Positions 43,449 to 51,578 of a DNA stretch of 53,130 nucleotides are shown here, in pieces (the stretch's first letter is position 1; each line of letters starts with the position of its first letter). The notes below the pieces were generated by a model. It saw only the letters and a program-made list of their open reading frames with translations, did not search any database and was not told the DNA's origin. Origin of the DNA: an uncultured Phascolarctobacterium sp. (GTDB taxonomy: Bacteria > Bacillota > Negativicutes > Acidaminococcales > Acidaminococcaceae). The translations under genes and the position numbers were made by a program. Where the stretch lies: assembly GCF_937920985.1 (NCBI RefSeq), contig NZ_CALDXR010000038.1:1-53130 (forward strand), given 5' to 3'.

Positions 43449-46294
43449 ACGTACCACCCGTTCTTCTTCGCCTTAGCCAGCTCCTGCTTGATGTACTGTC
43501 CTGTGTAGGATTTTTTGACCTTCGCTACTTCCTCCGGCGTACCGCTGTCCACCAAGGTACCGCCCTTGTCGCCGCCCTCGGGACCGAGGTCGATAATATA
43601 ATCCGCTACCTTGATAACGTCCAGATTATGCTCAATGACGATAACGCTGTCACCGCCTTCTACAAGACGCTGCAGCACATCCAACAGCTTGTGTACATCC
43701 GCGATATGCAGGCCTGTCGTAGGTTCGTCCAGGATATACACGGTGCGTCCCGTACTGCGGCGCGAAAGCTCCGTTGCCAGCTTCACGCGCTGCGCTTCGC
43801 CGCCGCTCAGCGTCGTCGCTGCCTGTCCCAGATGAATGTAGCCAAGGCCTACGTCCTCCAGCACTGCCAGCTTGCGGTAAATGCGCGGCTGATTTTTGAA
43901 GAATTCGCAGGCTTCGCTCACCGTCATATCAAGAACCTCCGCGATGGATTTGCCCTTATAATGCACCTCCAGCGTATCGCGATTGTAGCGTGCACCGTGG
44001 CAAACCTCGCATGGAACATAAACGTCCGGCAGGAAGTTCATTTCTATCTTATTCATGCCGTCGCCCTTGCAGGCCTCGCAGCGTCCTCCCTTTACGTTAA
44101 AACTGAAGCGGCCTGCCTTATAGCCTCGCAGCTTGGCCTCGTTGGTCTGGCTGAAGAGCTCTCGGATAAAATCAAAAACGCCGGTATAGGTTGCAGGATT
44201 GGAGCGCGGTGTGCGTCCGATTGGGGACTGGTCGATATTGATGACCTTATCTGTATATTCTATGCCCTCGATGCTGTCATGCTCGGAAGCACGCAGACGC
44301 GCACTGTTGAGCTTCGCAGCAAGAGAGTTATAGAGAATATCGTTAATCAAAGTAGATTTGCCGCTGCCGCTCACGCCTGTTACTACAGTAAAGACTCCGA
44401 GCGGAATGCTGACATCAATATTTTTGAGATTGTTGGCGCGGGCGCCGTGAATCGTCAGCATCCTGCCATCGCACTCACGGCGATGCTTAGGAACCGGGAT
44501 AAATTTGCGGCCGCTAAGATAGGTACCGGTAACGGATGCAGGCACCTGCTTAATTTCTTCTACCGTGCCTTGGGCCACTACCTCACCGCCATGCTCGCCT
44601 GCTCCCGGACCGATGTCGATAATTTGGTCGGCAGCATACATCGTTTCCTCATCATGCTCGACAACAATCAGCGTATTGCCCAAATCACGCAAATGCTTGA
44701 GCGTTTCCAGCAGCTTGCCGTTATCGCGCTGATGCAGACCGATGCTCGGTTCGTCCAGAATATACAGCACGCCTGTCAGGCCGCTGCCTATCTGCGTTGC
44801 CAGACGGATGCGCTGCGCTTCGCCGCCGCTCAGCGTACCGGCGCTTCTGTCCAGCGTCAGGTAATCAAGGCCTACGTCGTTGAGGAACTGCAGGCGCGCC
44901 ATGATCTCCTTCAGCACCTGATGCGCAATGATTTGCTGCTTCGGCGTCAGCTCCAGCTTTTTAAAGAACTGCAGGCAGTCGCGCACCGTCAGCGCCGTAA
45001 CCTCACAGATATTTTTACCGCCGATAAGAATTGCCAGAGCCTCCGGCTTCAAGCGGCTGCCATGGCAGGCCGCGCAGGGAGTGCTCGTCATAAACTCCTC
45101 CAAATCCTGACGCATAGCGTCGCTGAAGGCTTCACGGTAACGACGGCGCAGCACGTTCAAAATGCCGTCAAAGGTTGTGTTGTGCTCCTTAACCTCACCC
45201 TGCAGGTTTTCGTACAGGAACTTAAACTTGCTCTCGCCGGCACCATCCCACAAAAGCTGCTGCATCTCGGGCGTCAGCTCATTCCATTTGGTGTCATAGC
45301 TATAGCCATAGGCAGCAAGAACTGCGCCCAGCTGCTTCATGAAATAGGAATTCAGATTGTTGCTGAAGCAGGCAATGCACCTTTCCGCAAAGCTTTTGTC
45401 AGCGTCAGGCACAATCAAGGCCTTGTCAAACTCCATATGCATGCCAAGACCTGTGCAGTCCGGGCAGGCACCGAAGGGGTTGTTGAAGGAAAACAGGCGC
45501 GGTTCAATCGCAGGCAGGCTGATACCGCAGTCATTGCAGGCAAAATGCTCGCTGAAAAGCTGCGTTGCCGTTGTTTCTCCCAGTGTTGCTACCTCCGCAA
45601 AGCCATCGGCCAGCTTCAGCGCCGTTTCCACGGAATCCGTCAAACGTTGCCTGATGCCTTCACGCACCGCCAGACGGTCGATAACTACAGAAAGGCTGTG
45701 CTTTTTATTTTTCTCCAGACGGATATCCTCATCCAGTGTGCGCACCTCGCCGTCAATATACATACGCACATAGCCTGCACGCCGCATATCGTCGAGCAAA
45801 CGCATATGCTCACCCTTGCGCCCCCGCACCAGCGGCGCCATCACCATAAAGCGGCTTCCCTGCGGCAGCTCCAGCACCTTGTCGACTATCTGCTGCACGC
45901 TCTGCTGCTCGATGAGCTTGCTGCATTTAGGGCAGTGCGGTTCACCTGCGCGCGCGAACAGCAGGCGCAGGTAATCGTAAATTTCCGTTACCGTACCTAC
46001 GGTAGAACGCGGATTGCGGCTCGTGGTCTTCTGGTCGATGGAAATTGCCGGGCTCAGGCCTTCGATGTAATCCACATCAGGCTTGTCCATCTGCCCCAAA
46101 AACTGACGGGCGTAGGCCGAAAGTGATTCCACGTAGCGGCGCTGGCCTTCGGCGTAAATTGTATCAAAGGCCAGGCTGCTTTTGCCGCTGCCGCTAAGGC
46201 CTGTGATAACTACCATTTTATTGCGTGGTATTTCTACCGTTATATTTTTCAGGTTGTGCTGACGCGCACCCTTCACAATTAAAAATTCTTGCAT
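43445..46294 (-). CDS. uvrA: UvrABC excinuclease subunit A
   Basis: 949 residues from ATG 46294 (AGAGGT at 8 bases). It has two ABC ATPase modules ('GLSGSGKSSLAFDTIYAEGQ' and 'GVSGSGKSTLINDILYNSL'), two LSGGEAQR signatures and the zinc modules CPKC/CNDC/CPDC and CEAC/CEVC. It recognises DNA damage and loads UvrB. uvrB is not in this window. It is co-transcribed with uvrC; a long antisense open frame over it is a codon-bias shadow. Confidence 0.97.
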   Translation of the reverse strand: MQEFLIVKGARQHNLKNITVEIPRNKMVVITGLSGSGKSSLAFDTIYAEGQRRYVESLSAYARQFLGQMDKPDVDYIEGLSPAISIDQKTTSRNPRSTVGTVTEIYDYLRLLFARAGEPHCPKCSKLIEQQSVQQIVDKVLELPQGSRFMVMAPLVRGRKGEHMRLLDDMRRAGYVRMYIDGEVRTLDEDIRLEKNKKHSLSVVIDRLAVREGIRQRLTDSVETALKLADGFAEVATLGETTATQLFSEHFACNDCGISLPAIEPRLFSFNNPFGACPDCTGLGMHMEFDKALIVPDADKSFAERCIACFSNNLNSYFMKQLGAVLAAYGYSYDTKWNELTPEMQQLLWDGAGESKFKFLYENLQGEVKEHNTTFDGILNVLRRRYREAFSDAMRQDLEEFMTSTPCAACHGSRLKPEALAILIGGKNICEVTALTVRDCLQFFKKLELTPKQQIIAHQVLKEIMARLQFLNDVGLDYLTLDRSAGTLSGGEAQRIRLATQIGSGLTGVLYILDEPSIGLHQRDNGKLLETLKHLRDLGNTLIVVEHDEETMYAADQIIDIGPGAGEHGGEVVAQGTVEEIKQVPASVTGTYLSGRKFIPVPKHRRECDGRMLTIHGARANNLKNIDVSIPLGVFTVVTGVSGSGKSTLINDILYNSLAAKLNSARLRASEHDSIEGIEYTDKVINIDQSPIGRTPRSNPATYTGVFDFIRELFSQTNEAKLRGYKAGRFSFNVKGGRCEACKGDGMNKIEMNFLPDVYVPCEVCHGARYNRDTLEVHYKGKSIAEVLDMTVSEACEFFKNQPRIYRKLAVLEDVGLGYIHLGQAATTLSGGEAQRVKLATELSRRSTGRTVYILDEPTTGLHIADVHKLLDVLQRLVEGGDSVIVIEHNLDVIKVADYIIDLGPEGGDKGGTLVDSGTPEEVAKVKKSYTGQYIKQELAKAKKNGWYV

Positions 46295-46317
46295 ATGTTT
46301 TACCTCTGTTAACAAAA

Positions 46318-46360
46318 GGCAGCAGCTGCTGCCAACGATAGTATGTTTATATTATAGCAC
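46318..46360 (-). promoter_or_regulatory. uvrA promoter and leader palindrome
   Basis: Minus-strand extended -10 TGCTATAAT (-10 at 46351-46356) with a poor -35. In the leader, GGCAGCAGCTGCTGCC (46318-46333) is a perfect 16-bp palindrome. No LexA-type GAAC-N4-GTTC site is visible. Confidence 0.5.
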
Positions 46361-46440
46361 ACTACTAGGATAAACGCAGTAAAAATGCTTTTCTGGAAAC
46401 TCACGCTAAAGGTTAATTTTTATATTAGATTGCACTAAAA

Positions 46441-46490
46441 GCAAAACCCCCCGGCTTACAAATTAACTGCAAACCGAGGGCATTTTTCAT
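46441..46490 (-). terminator. Terminator of the Rpn gene region
   Basis: On the minus strand CCCTCGGTTT pairs imperfectly with AAGCCGGGGGG, followed by TTTTGCTTTT. Confidence 0.55.
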
Positions 46491-46507
46491 TTTAAATTAT
46501 TATTGTT

Positions 46508-46726
46508 TCAGGCACTGCGCTTACCAGCAAGTTCTCTTACCTGTGCTTCTGTTATCTCCAAAATGCTTGCTATCTCTTCTACCGACATACCCTTAGCTGA
46601 AAGCTTTACTACAATTTTCTTATTATTTTCTCTTTCTGCTTCTGCAACAGCCTTTTGTGCTCTTTTCTCTGCATATTCTTCAATAATATCCCGCATGTAA
46701 GCTTCACGCTCCTTTGTGTTTTGCAA
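46508..46726 (-). pseudogene. Duplicated C-terminal fragment of the Rpn-type protein
   Basis: Up to 72 residues from a TTG at 46726 (or 62 from ATG 46696), nearly repeating the tail of the full-length gene just upstream: 'RDIIEEYAEKRAQKAVAEAE', 'GMSVEEIASILEITEAQVRE' and the same final 'LAGKRSA'. The DNA also repeats (GGCACTGCGCTTACCAGCAA near 46511 and 46738). It lacks the nuclease core. It might be expressed as a small HTH-like protein, but it is best read as a tandem tail duplication. Confidence 0.7.
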
Positions 46727-46734
46727 ACAGCCGC

Positions 46735-47532
46735 TTAGGCACTGCGCTTACCAGCAAGTTCTCTTACATGAGCTTCCGTTAAATCCAACAGATTTGCTAT
46801 TTCTTCTACCGACATTCCTTTTCCTAGAAGTTTCTCAACGACCTTCATATCGTTTTCTGCAACAGCTCTTTGCGCTCGTTTCTCTGCGTATTGTTCAATA
46901 ATATCCTGCATGTCAGCTTTACTCTCCTTTGCATTTTTCAAATATCCGCATTTCGCAGCTAATTCACTATAATGCATCCTTGCGGGATCCTTACAGTAAA
47001 AATCCTGCATCAGCTTGCCTAACGGTGTATCATCTTGTACCTTACTGTTTACATAAACGATATGCGTACCATCGCCAAAATCAGCACCGTTTTGCTTAAT
47101 CACTCTATCAATATCGTATAATGGCAGATTACCTTGAAGCACATCATTTTCAGTGATAAAAATTACATAGGTAACCGGTAACTGTTCGTATGGCTTACCG
47201 GCCTTCAGCAAATTACTGTCCAGCAAGCTGCTGTAAAAGCGTGCTCTTTTTGCTGGCGCACCTTCATCACTACGTTGAACCTCAACATTGAAGTATACTC
47301 CAGCCTCATCCTGTGCTAGAATATCCATTTGTGCCGAATGTCCATAAAGATTTTGGATAAAATTCTGCACCTTAACTTCTTTCACTTTGATTTTATCATT
47401 TTTCAAAATAATGCGCAATAACAATTCCGCTGCAGGAATATTGTTTTCAAAAACCTTATTCATAAACTTATTATTCATTAAGCACAGCTCCTGAACAATT
47501 TGCTGCACTTCGGTAAGCTCCTGTGTTGGCAC
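46735..47532 (-). CDS. Rpn/PD-(D/E)XK nuclease-family protein (transposase_31-like)
   Basis: 265 residues. The family core includes 'LMNNKFMNKVFENNIPAAEL' at the front, the nuclease strands 'MDILAQDEAGVYFNVEVQRS' (D and the ExQ form of the active site), 'AKRARFYSSLLDSNLLKAGK' and 'TYVIFITENDVLQGNLPLYD'. The C-terminal HTH-like helix pair has the pattern 'KGMSVEEIANLLDLTEAHVR'. RpnA-type proteins cut DNA and promote recombination; many hosts carry many variable copies. GTG 47532 has AGGGAG at 8 bases. Confidence 0.85.
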   Translation of the reverse strand: MPTQELTEVQQIVQELCLMNNKFMNKVFENNIPAAELLLRIILKNDKIKVKEVKVQNFIQNLYGHSAQMDILAQDEAGVYFNVEVQRSDEGAPAKRARFYSSLLDSNLLKAGKPYEQLPVTYVIFITENDVLQGNLPLYDIDRVIKQNGADFGDGTHIVYVNSKVQDDTPLGKLMQDFYCKDPARMHYSELAAKCGYLKNAKESKADMQDIIEQYAEKRAQRAVAENDMKVVEKLLGKGMSVEEIANLLDLTEAHVRELAGKRSA

Positions 47533-47580
47533 TTTATCAGCTCCCTATCTTTGTAATTTTCAGATTTTTCTACTTATTAG

Positions 47581-47609
47581 ATTATAAAGCATCAATATCT
47601 GGCAGTCAA
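47581..47609 (-). promoter_or_regulatory. Promoter of the Rpn-type gene
   Basis: Minus strand: -35 TTGACT (47604-47609), 17-base spacer, -10 TATAAT (47581-47586). Confidence 0.75.
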
Positions 47610-47648
47610 GTTGTTTTCTGAAAATTATGTGCAATTTATCGCAGTAAA

Positions 47649-47682
47649 ATAAAAACCACCTCAGCCTCACGCCAAGGTGGTT
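47649..47682 (-). terminator. Terminator of the racemase gene
   Basis: AACCACCT (47654-47661) pairs with AGGTGGTT (47675-47682). On the minus strand TTTTTATTTT follows. Confidence 0.85.
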
Positions 47683-47695
47683 CAGCGAACAAATA

Positions 47696-48418
47696 TTATT
47701 TTACTTCTTCATAAAGAGCACGCACGCAGGCATCTGCCAGCGCACCGATGCTGGAAACGCTGCGCTCCTGCGGCAGTCCGGATGCATCATAGCCAAGCGG
47801 CAGCTCTGTGCAGGCGGTCATTACAGGAATATCACGCTCAGCCCACAGCTCCTCTACCAGCTCCTTCATAATAGCGCCGGCCTTTGCCAGCTGGTTAGCC
47901 TTAACGCAGTTGATAACCTCCTGAGATTTATCGCTCTGCTCCTCATTCGGAATGTACAGTGTCAGTCCGCGCTTTTCGGCATATTTCTGATACAGTCCGC
48001 AAGCACGCGTGCCTTTAGTAGACAGCATCCAGGCACCCTTTTCCGGAGACAGCTCTTTGGCAGCCTTAACGGTTTCGTCAACGATATGCAGCAACGGTAC
48101 CGGCAATTCATCAGCAAATTGGTCGATAAAGAAATGTGCAGTATTGCAGGGAACAGCAAGTACATCCGCACCCATATCGCACAGCTGCAGTAAATCAGCC
48201 TTCAGCTTCGGCAGCGGGGATTCACCCTTGCCGAAAATTGCTGTGCCGCGGTCCGGGATATCGCAGTCACCAATCATATACACTACCGGGTGCTCCTGGT
48301 CGCAGCTTGCCGGGCATCTCATAGTAAACTGACGCAAGAACTCTGCAGCAGCTGCAGGGCCAAGGCCACCGACAACACCTAATTTTTTACCATTCTTCTT
48401 CATTTTCATTTCGCTCAT
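47696..48418 (-). CDS. Aspartate/glutamate racemase family protein
   Basis: 240 residues from ATG 48418 ('MSEMKMKKNGKKLGVVGGLG', GAGGT upstream). The open frame extends 48 codons further but without family similarity. It has the catalytic cysteine pair of cofactor-independent amino-acid racemases: 'LAVPCNTAHFF' and 'PVMTACTELPLGY'. Most similar in plan to YgeA-type broad racemases or aspartate racemase. It probably supplies or interconverts D- and L-acidic amino acids. Monocistronic, with its own promoter and terminator. Confidence 0.9.
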   Translation of the reverse strand: MSEMKMKKNGKKLGVVGGLGPAAAAEFLRQFTMRCPASCDQEHPVVYMIGDCDIPDRGTAIFGKGESPLPKLKADLLQLCDMGADVLAVPCNTAHFFIDQFADELPVPLLHIVDETVKAAKELSPEKGAWMLSTKGTRACGLYQKYAEKRGLTLYIPNEEQSDKSQEVINCVKANQLAKAGAIMKELVEELWAERDIPVMTACTELPLGYDASGLPQERSVSSIGALADACVRALYEEVK

Positions 48419-48473
48419 ATATACCTCTTCTTTCCTGTTTAGCTTCACTGATAGGATTAATAAAGTTCTTTTA

Positions 48474-48502
48474 ATTTTAGCACACCAAGCTGGTATTTGC
48501 AA
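48474..48502 (-). promoter_or_regulatory. Promoter of the racemase gene
   Basis: Minus strand: -35 TTGCAA (48497-48502), 17-base spacer ending TGc, -10 TAAAAT (48474-48479). Confidence 0.7.
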
Positions 48503-48527
48503 ATATTGCCAGGCCCTGCAGATAGAC

Positions 48528-48582
48528 AAAAAGCCGCTGCCAGCCACCCCGCAGAGTGACAAGCAACGGCTAATTTTTTAAT
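48528..48582 (-). terminator. Terminator of sepF
   Basis: AGCCGTTGC and GCAGCGGCT arms, followed on the minus strand by TTTTTG; T-rich on the other strand as well. Confidence 0.75.
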
Positions 48583-48584
48583 TT

Positions 48585-48959
48585 TTATTTACTAAGCCAG
48601 GAACGTACACTGGAAGAAGCTCTTGTCTCTTCCTTGCTAACCTGTACCTGTTCAGGTGCATAAAGCAGCAAATCATCATTAATTTTTTTCACATCGGCAT
48701 TTACAATGTAGCTTACGCCGTTCAGATAATCAAAAATGCGATATCTGAGCGCTTCGTCAACTGCATCGAAGCATACCATAATTGCGCTGCCGTTCATCAG
48801 AGAATCTGCATACTCACGCACATCCGCAAAGGATTTCGGCGTACGCACCATAATATTCAAATGACCGGATTTCAGCAGACGCGGACGGGCATATACCTCC
48901 TGCTGCTCTTCCTGTTCATCTGACCAAAAGAATTTCATTGCTGTATTTTTTAAACCCAT
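48585..48959 (-). CDS. sepF: Cell division protein SepF
   Basis: 124 residues from ATG 48959 (GGAGG at 9 bases). The SepF domain is clear: 'VRTPKSFADVREYADSLMNG', 'AIMVCFDAVDEALRYRIFDY' and 'LNGVSYIVNADVKKINDDLL'. The N-terminus ('MGLKNTAMKFFW') could be the membrane-binding helix. SepF tethers FtsZ to the membrane and aligns filaments. A consensus promoter lies just upstream. The usual ylm/divIVA neighbours are absent. Confidence 0.92.
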   Translation of the reverse strand: MGLKNTAMKFFWSDEQEEQQEVYARPRLLKSGHLNIMVRTPKSFADVREYADSLMNGSAIMVCFDAVDEALRYRIFDYLNGVSYIVNADVKKINDDLLLYAPEQVQVSKEETRASSSVRSWLSK

Positions 48960-49005
48960 GGCCATCAGCCTCCAAACCAAAACAGTTATTTAGACTATTA
49001 TTCGC

Positions 49006-49067
49006 TGCCTATAGGCAAAAGTCCTGCTTAGTAATCTAATTGTAGCAAATTTTCAACAGGTTGTCAA
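49006..49067 (-). promoter_or_regulatory. sepF promoter and leader palindrome
   Basis: Minus strand: -35 TTGACA (49062-49067), 17-base spacer, -10 TACAAT (49039-49044). In the leader TGCCTATAGGCA (49006-49017) is a 12-bp perfect palindrome. The -35 nearly touches the typA stop codon. Confidence 0.8.
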
Positions 49068-49070
49068 AAT

Positions 49071-50897
49071 TTATGCTTGAACATTCTTCATACGGCCACG
49101 CAGCTTGCCGCGCTCCAGACGGTCCAGAACCTTCTTACGCATACGGATGCTCTTCGGAGTTACCTCAACCAGCTCATCATCGTTGATGTGCTCCAGAGCC
49201 TGCTCCAGAGAGAAGGTCTGAGGCGGAATCAGACGGATAGCGTCGTCACTGCCGGAAGCACGCATGTTGCTGACATGTTTCTTCTTGCAGGGGTTAACGT
49301 CCATGTCGTCTTCACGACTGTTTTCGCCAACCAGCTGGCCTTCGTAAATCTTTTCTGCAGGAACTACGAACATGGTGCCGCGCTCCTGAGCATTGCCGAT
49401 ACCATAGGAGGTGGTTTCGCCAGTTTCAAATGCAACCAGGCTGCCACGGGTACGGCCGGGGATTTCACCCTTATATTCTTCATAACCGGCAAATACGTGG
49501 TTCATAATGCCGTTACCTTTAGTATCAGTAAGGAACTGGTTACGGAAGCCAATCAGGCCACGAGCAGGAATCTTGAATTCCATACGCAGATAGCCGGCCA
49601 TTTCGGTCATGTTCTGCAGCTCAGCTTTACGCAGGCCCAGGCCTTCCATTACAGCACCCATGAAGTCCTGCGGTACGTCAATGGTCAATGCTTCCATAGG
49701 CTCCATCAGCTTGCCGTTTTCATCGCGGTGCATAATAACCTTAGGTTTACCAACCTGCAGCTCAAAGCCTTCACGACGCATGGTTTCAATCAAAATAGAC
49801 AGATGCAGCTCGCCACGACCAGCAACCTCATAAGCATCCGGGCTGTCGGTTTCTTTAACACGCATGGAAACGTTGGTTTTAACCTCTTTGAACAGACGGT
49901 CACGCAGGTGACGGCTGGTAACGAATTCGCCTTCACGACCGGCAAACGGGCTGTTGTTAACGTAGAAGAGCATGGACAGAGTAGGTTCGTCAATCTTGAT
50001 GCCCTTCAGAGCTTCCGGATTTTCGCTGTCAGCGATGGTGTCGCCGATGTTAGCGTCCTGCAGACCGATCAGCGCAACGATATCACCTGCTTCAACCTCA
50101 GGCACTTCTACACGCTTCAGGCCCTGGTAGGTGTACAGACGGCCGATTTTGCCGTTACGGTTGCCTGCTTCGTCCATCAGGGTAATGTTTTCGCCGTTGT
50201 GGATGGTACCGCGAACTACGCGGCCGACAACGATACGGCCTACATAATCATCATAATCCAGGGTATTAACCAGCATCTGCAGCGGTGCGTTAACGTCAAC
50301 GTCCGGAGCAGGAATGTTTTCCAGAATTACTTTGAACAAAGGCTCCAGAGAATCGCTTTCCTCATCCATGGACAGCTTGGCAATACCGTTACGGGCGGAA
50401 GCCAGAACAACCGGGAACTCCAGCTGATCTTCATCTGCATCCAGTTCAATGAACAGGTCCAGAACTTCATCAATAACCTCATCAACACGTTGGTCAGGAC
50501 GGTCAATCTTGTTGATGACAACAATCGGTTTCAGGTGTTGCTCCAATGCTTTACGCAGTACGTATTTGGTCTGCGGCATCGGGCCTTCATAAGCATCAAC
50601 CAGCAGCAGTACGCCATCAACCATGGTCAGTACGCGTTCAACCTCGCCGCCGAAGTCAGCATGGCCCGGGGTGTCCAGAATGTTGATTTTTACGCCGTTA
50701 TGCATAACAGCAGTGTTTTTAGACAGAATGGTGATACCACGTTCACGCTCCAATGCGTTGGAGTCCATAACGCGTTCTTCCACGCGCTCGTTAGCACGGA
50801 AAACGCCGCTTTGCTTCAGCATAGCATCAACCAGGGTAGTCTTGCCATGGTCAACGTGGGCAATAATTGCTATATTACGAATATCGTTTCTAATCAT
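49071..50897 (-). CDS. typA: Ribosome-associated GTPase TypA/BipA
   Basis: 608 residues from ATG 50897 ('MIRNDIRNIAIIAHVDHGKT'); an upstream in-frame start gives only a few non-conserved residues. It contains G1 'AHVDHGKTT', G2 'RGITILSKN', G3 'DTPGHADF', G4 'NKID', the EF-G-like domains and the BipA C-terminal domain ('GIGNAQERGTMFVVPAEKIY', 'SNMRASGSDDAIRLIPP'). It is a translational GTPase acting in 50S assembly and stress or cold adaptation. It has its own consensus promoter and a hairpin in the leader. Confidence 0.97.
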   Translation of the reverse strand: MIRNDIRNIAIIAHVDHGKTTLVDAMLKQSGVFRANERVEERVMDSNALERERGITILSKNTAVMHNGVKINILDTPGHADFGGEVERVLTMVDGVLLLVDAYEGPMPQTKYVLRKALEQHLKPIVVINKIDRPDQRVDEVIDEVLDLFIELDADEDQLEFPVVLASARNGIAKLSMDEESDSLEPLFKVILENIPAPDVDVNAPLQMLVNTLDYDDYVGRIVVGRVVRGTIHNGENITLMDEAGNRNGKIGRLYTYQGLKRVEVPEVEAGDIVALIGLQDANIGDTIADSENPEALKGIKIDEPTLSMLFYVNNSPFAGREGEFVTSRHLRDRLFKEVKTNVSMRVKETDSPDAYEVAGRGELHLSILIETMRREGFELQVGKPKVIMHRDENGKLMEPMEALTIDVPQDFMGAVMEGLGLRKAELQNMTEMAGYLRMEFKIPARGLIGFRNQFLTDTKGNGIMNHVFAGYEEYKGEIPGRTRGSLVAFETGETTSYGIGNAQERGTMFVVPAEKIYEGQLVGENSREDDMDVNPCKKKHVSNMRASGSDDAIRLIPPQTFSLEQALEHINDDELVEVTPKSIRMRKKVLDRLERGKLRGRMKNVQA

Positions 50898-50930
50898 TAT
50901 TCCTTTTCTCTCCTTCATAAAAGACAAGAA

Positions 50931-50957
50931 AAAGGATGCTTGTCAAGTGCATCCTTT
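50931..50957 (-). terminator. Hairpin in the typA leader
   Basis: AAAGGATGC (50931-50939) pairs with GCATCCTTT (50949-50957), followed on the minus strand by TTCTTGTCTT. It starts about 15 bases after the predicted transcription start, so it could attenuate typA or protect its 5' end. Confidence 0.55.
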
Positions 50958-50979
50958 CACAGTATTACTAAACTATTTT

Positions 50980-51008
50980 ATTATATGCTTTTTCAGTCAT
51001 ACTGTCAA
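50980..51008 (-). promoter_or_regulatory. typA promoter, perfect consensus
   Basis: Minus strand: -35 TTGACA (51003-51008), exact 17-base spacer, -10 TATAAT (50980-50985). Confidence 0.88.
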
Positions 51009-51123
51009 TAAAATTGTCTTGAAAGTTACAGAAAAGCTTGTAAGATGCAAGGTAAAGGGGTTAGCAGCAAAGCCTTGCATAAACTATTTGCTAATAAAGT
51101 AGTATCTTGCTAAACGCAGGCAT

Positions 51124-51152
51124 GAAAAAAGCCTGAGAGCGAACTCTCAGGC
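51124..51152 (-). terminator. Terminator of the tRNA operon
   Basis: GCCTGAGAG (51131-51139), loop CGAA, CTCTCAGGC (51144-51152), then TTTTTTC on the minus strand. Confidence 0.92.
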
Positions 51153-51163
51153 TACTTTAACTA

Positions 51164-51237
51164 TGGCAGGGGCACTAGGACTCGAACCCAGATCGACGGT
51201 TTTGGAGACCGTTGCTCTACCATTGAACTATGCCCCT
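51164..51237 (-). tRNA. tRNA-Trp (CCA)
   Basis: 74 bases with 3' CCA encoded. The acceptor stem AGGGGCA pairs with TGCCCCT; the anticodon loop CTCCAAA has anticodon CCA; the T loop GTTCGAGTC is present. Last gene of a three-tRNA leftward unit. Confidence 0.95.
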
Positions 51238-51238
51238 A

Positions 51239-51313
<75 letters not shown>

Positions 51314-51315
51314 AT

Positions 51316-51392
51316 TGGCGACCCGGATGGGACTCGAACCCACGACCTCCGCCGTGACAGGGCGGCATTCTAACCAACTGAACCACCGGGCC
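51316..51392 (-). tRNA. tRNA-Asp (GTC)
   Basis: 77 bases with encoded CCA. The anticodon loop CTGTCAC carries GTC; the T loop GGTTCGAGTCC is present. First gene of the tRNA unit. Confidence 0.95.
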
Positions 51393-51394
51393 AA

Positions 51395-51446
51395 TGTCAG
51401 GTGTCTGACAGGTATATATATTACCATATGTTTAGCGTTTTGGCAA
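51395..51446 (-). promoter_or_regulatory. Promoter of the tRNA operon
   Basis: Minus strand: -35 TTGCCA (51441-51446), 17-base spacer, -10 TAATAT (51418-51423). TGTCAG-ACAC-CTGACA (51395-51410) is an inverted repeat between the start site and tRNA-Asp, perhaps a precursor hairpin. Confidence 0.6.
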
Positions 51447-51504
51447 GTGTTTTTTTGCAATTTTTTTCAGGAACGCTTTTCCAGCTGCCAACACAAGTCT
51501 TTTA

Positions 51505-51557
51505 AGCAAAAAAGTGTTGGCAGTCTTAACCTGAATCAGGTCAAAACTCCAACACTT
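51505..51557 (-). terminator. Terminator of the Sel1 gene with competing arms
   Basis: On the minus strand AAGTGTTGG (51549-51557) pairs with CCAACACTT (51512-51520), followed by T6. A third arm, GTGTTGGCAG (51485-51494), can compete for the middle arm. Confidence 0.7.
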
Positions 51558-51578
51558 ATTTTAGAGAATCAATTATGC

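Noticed and set aside
43628..46126. 832-codon open frame antisense to uvrA
   Set aside because: It mirrors uvrA codon usage, has low-complexity composition and no ribosome binding site, and uvrA is certain.
49077..51011. 644-codon open frame antisense to typA
   Set aside because: A shadow of a highly expressed GC-biased gene; its frame reads straight through the typA leader and promoter and shows no family signature.
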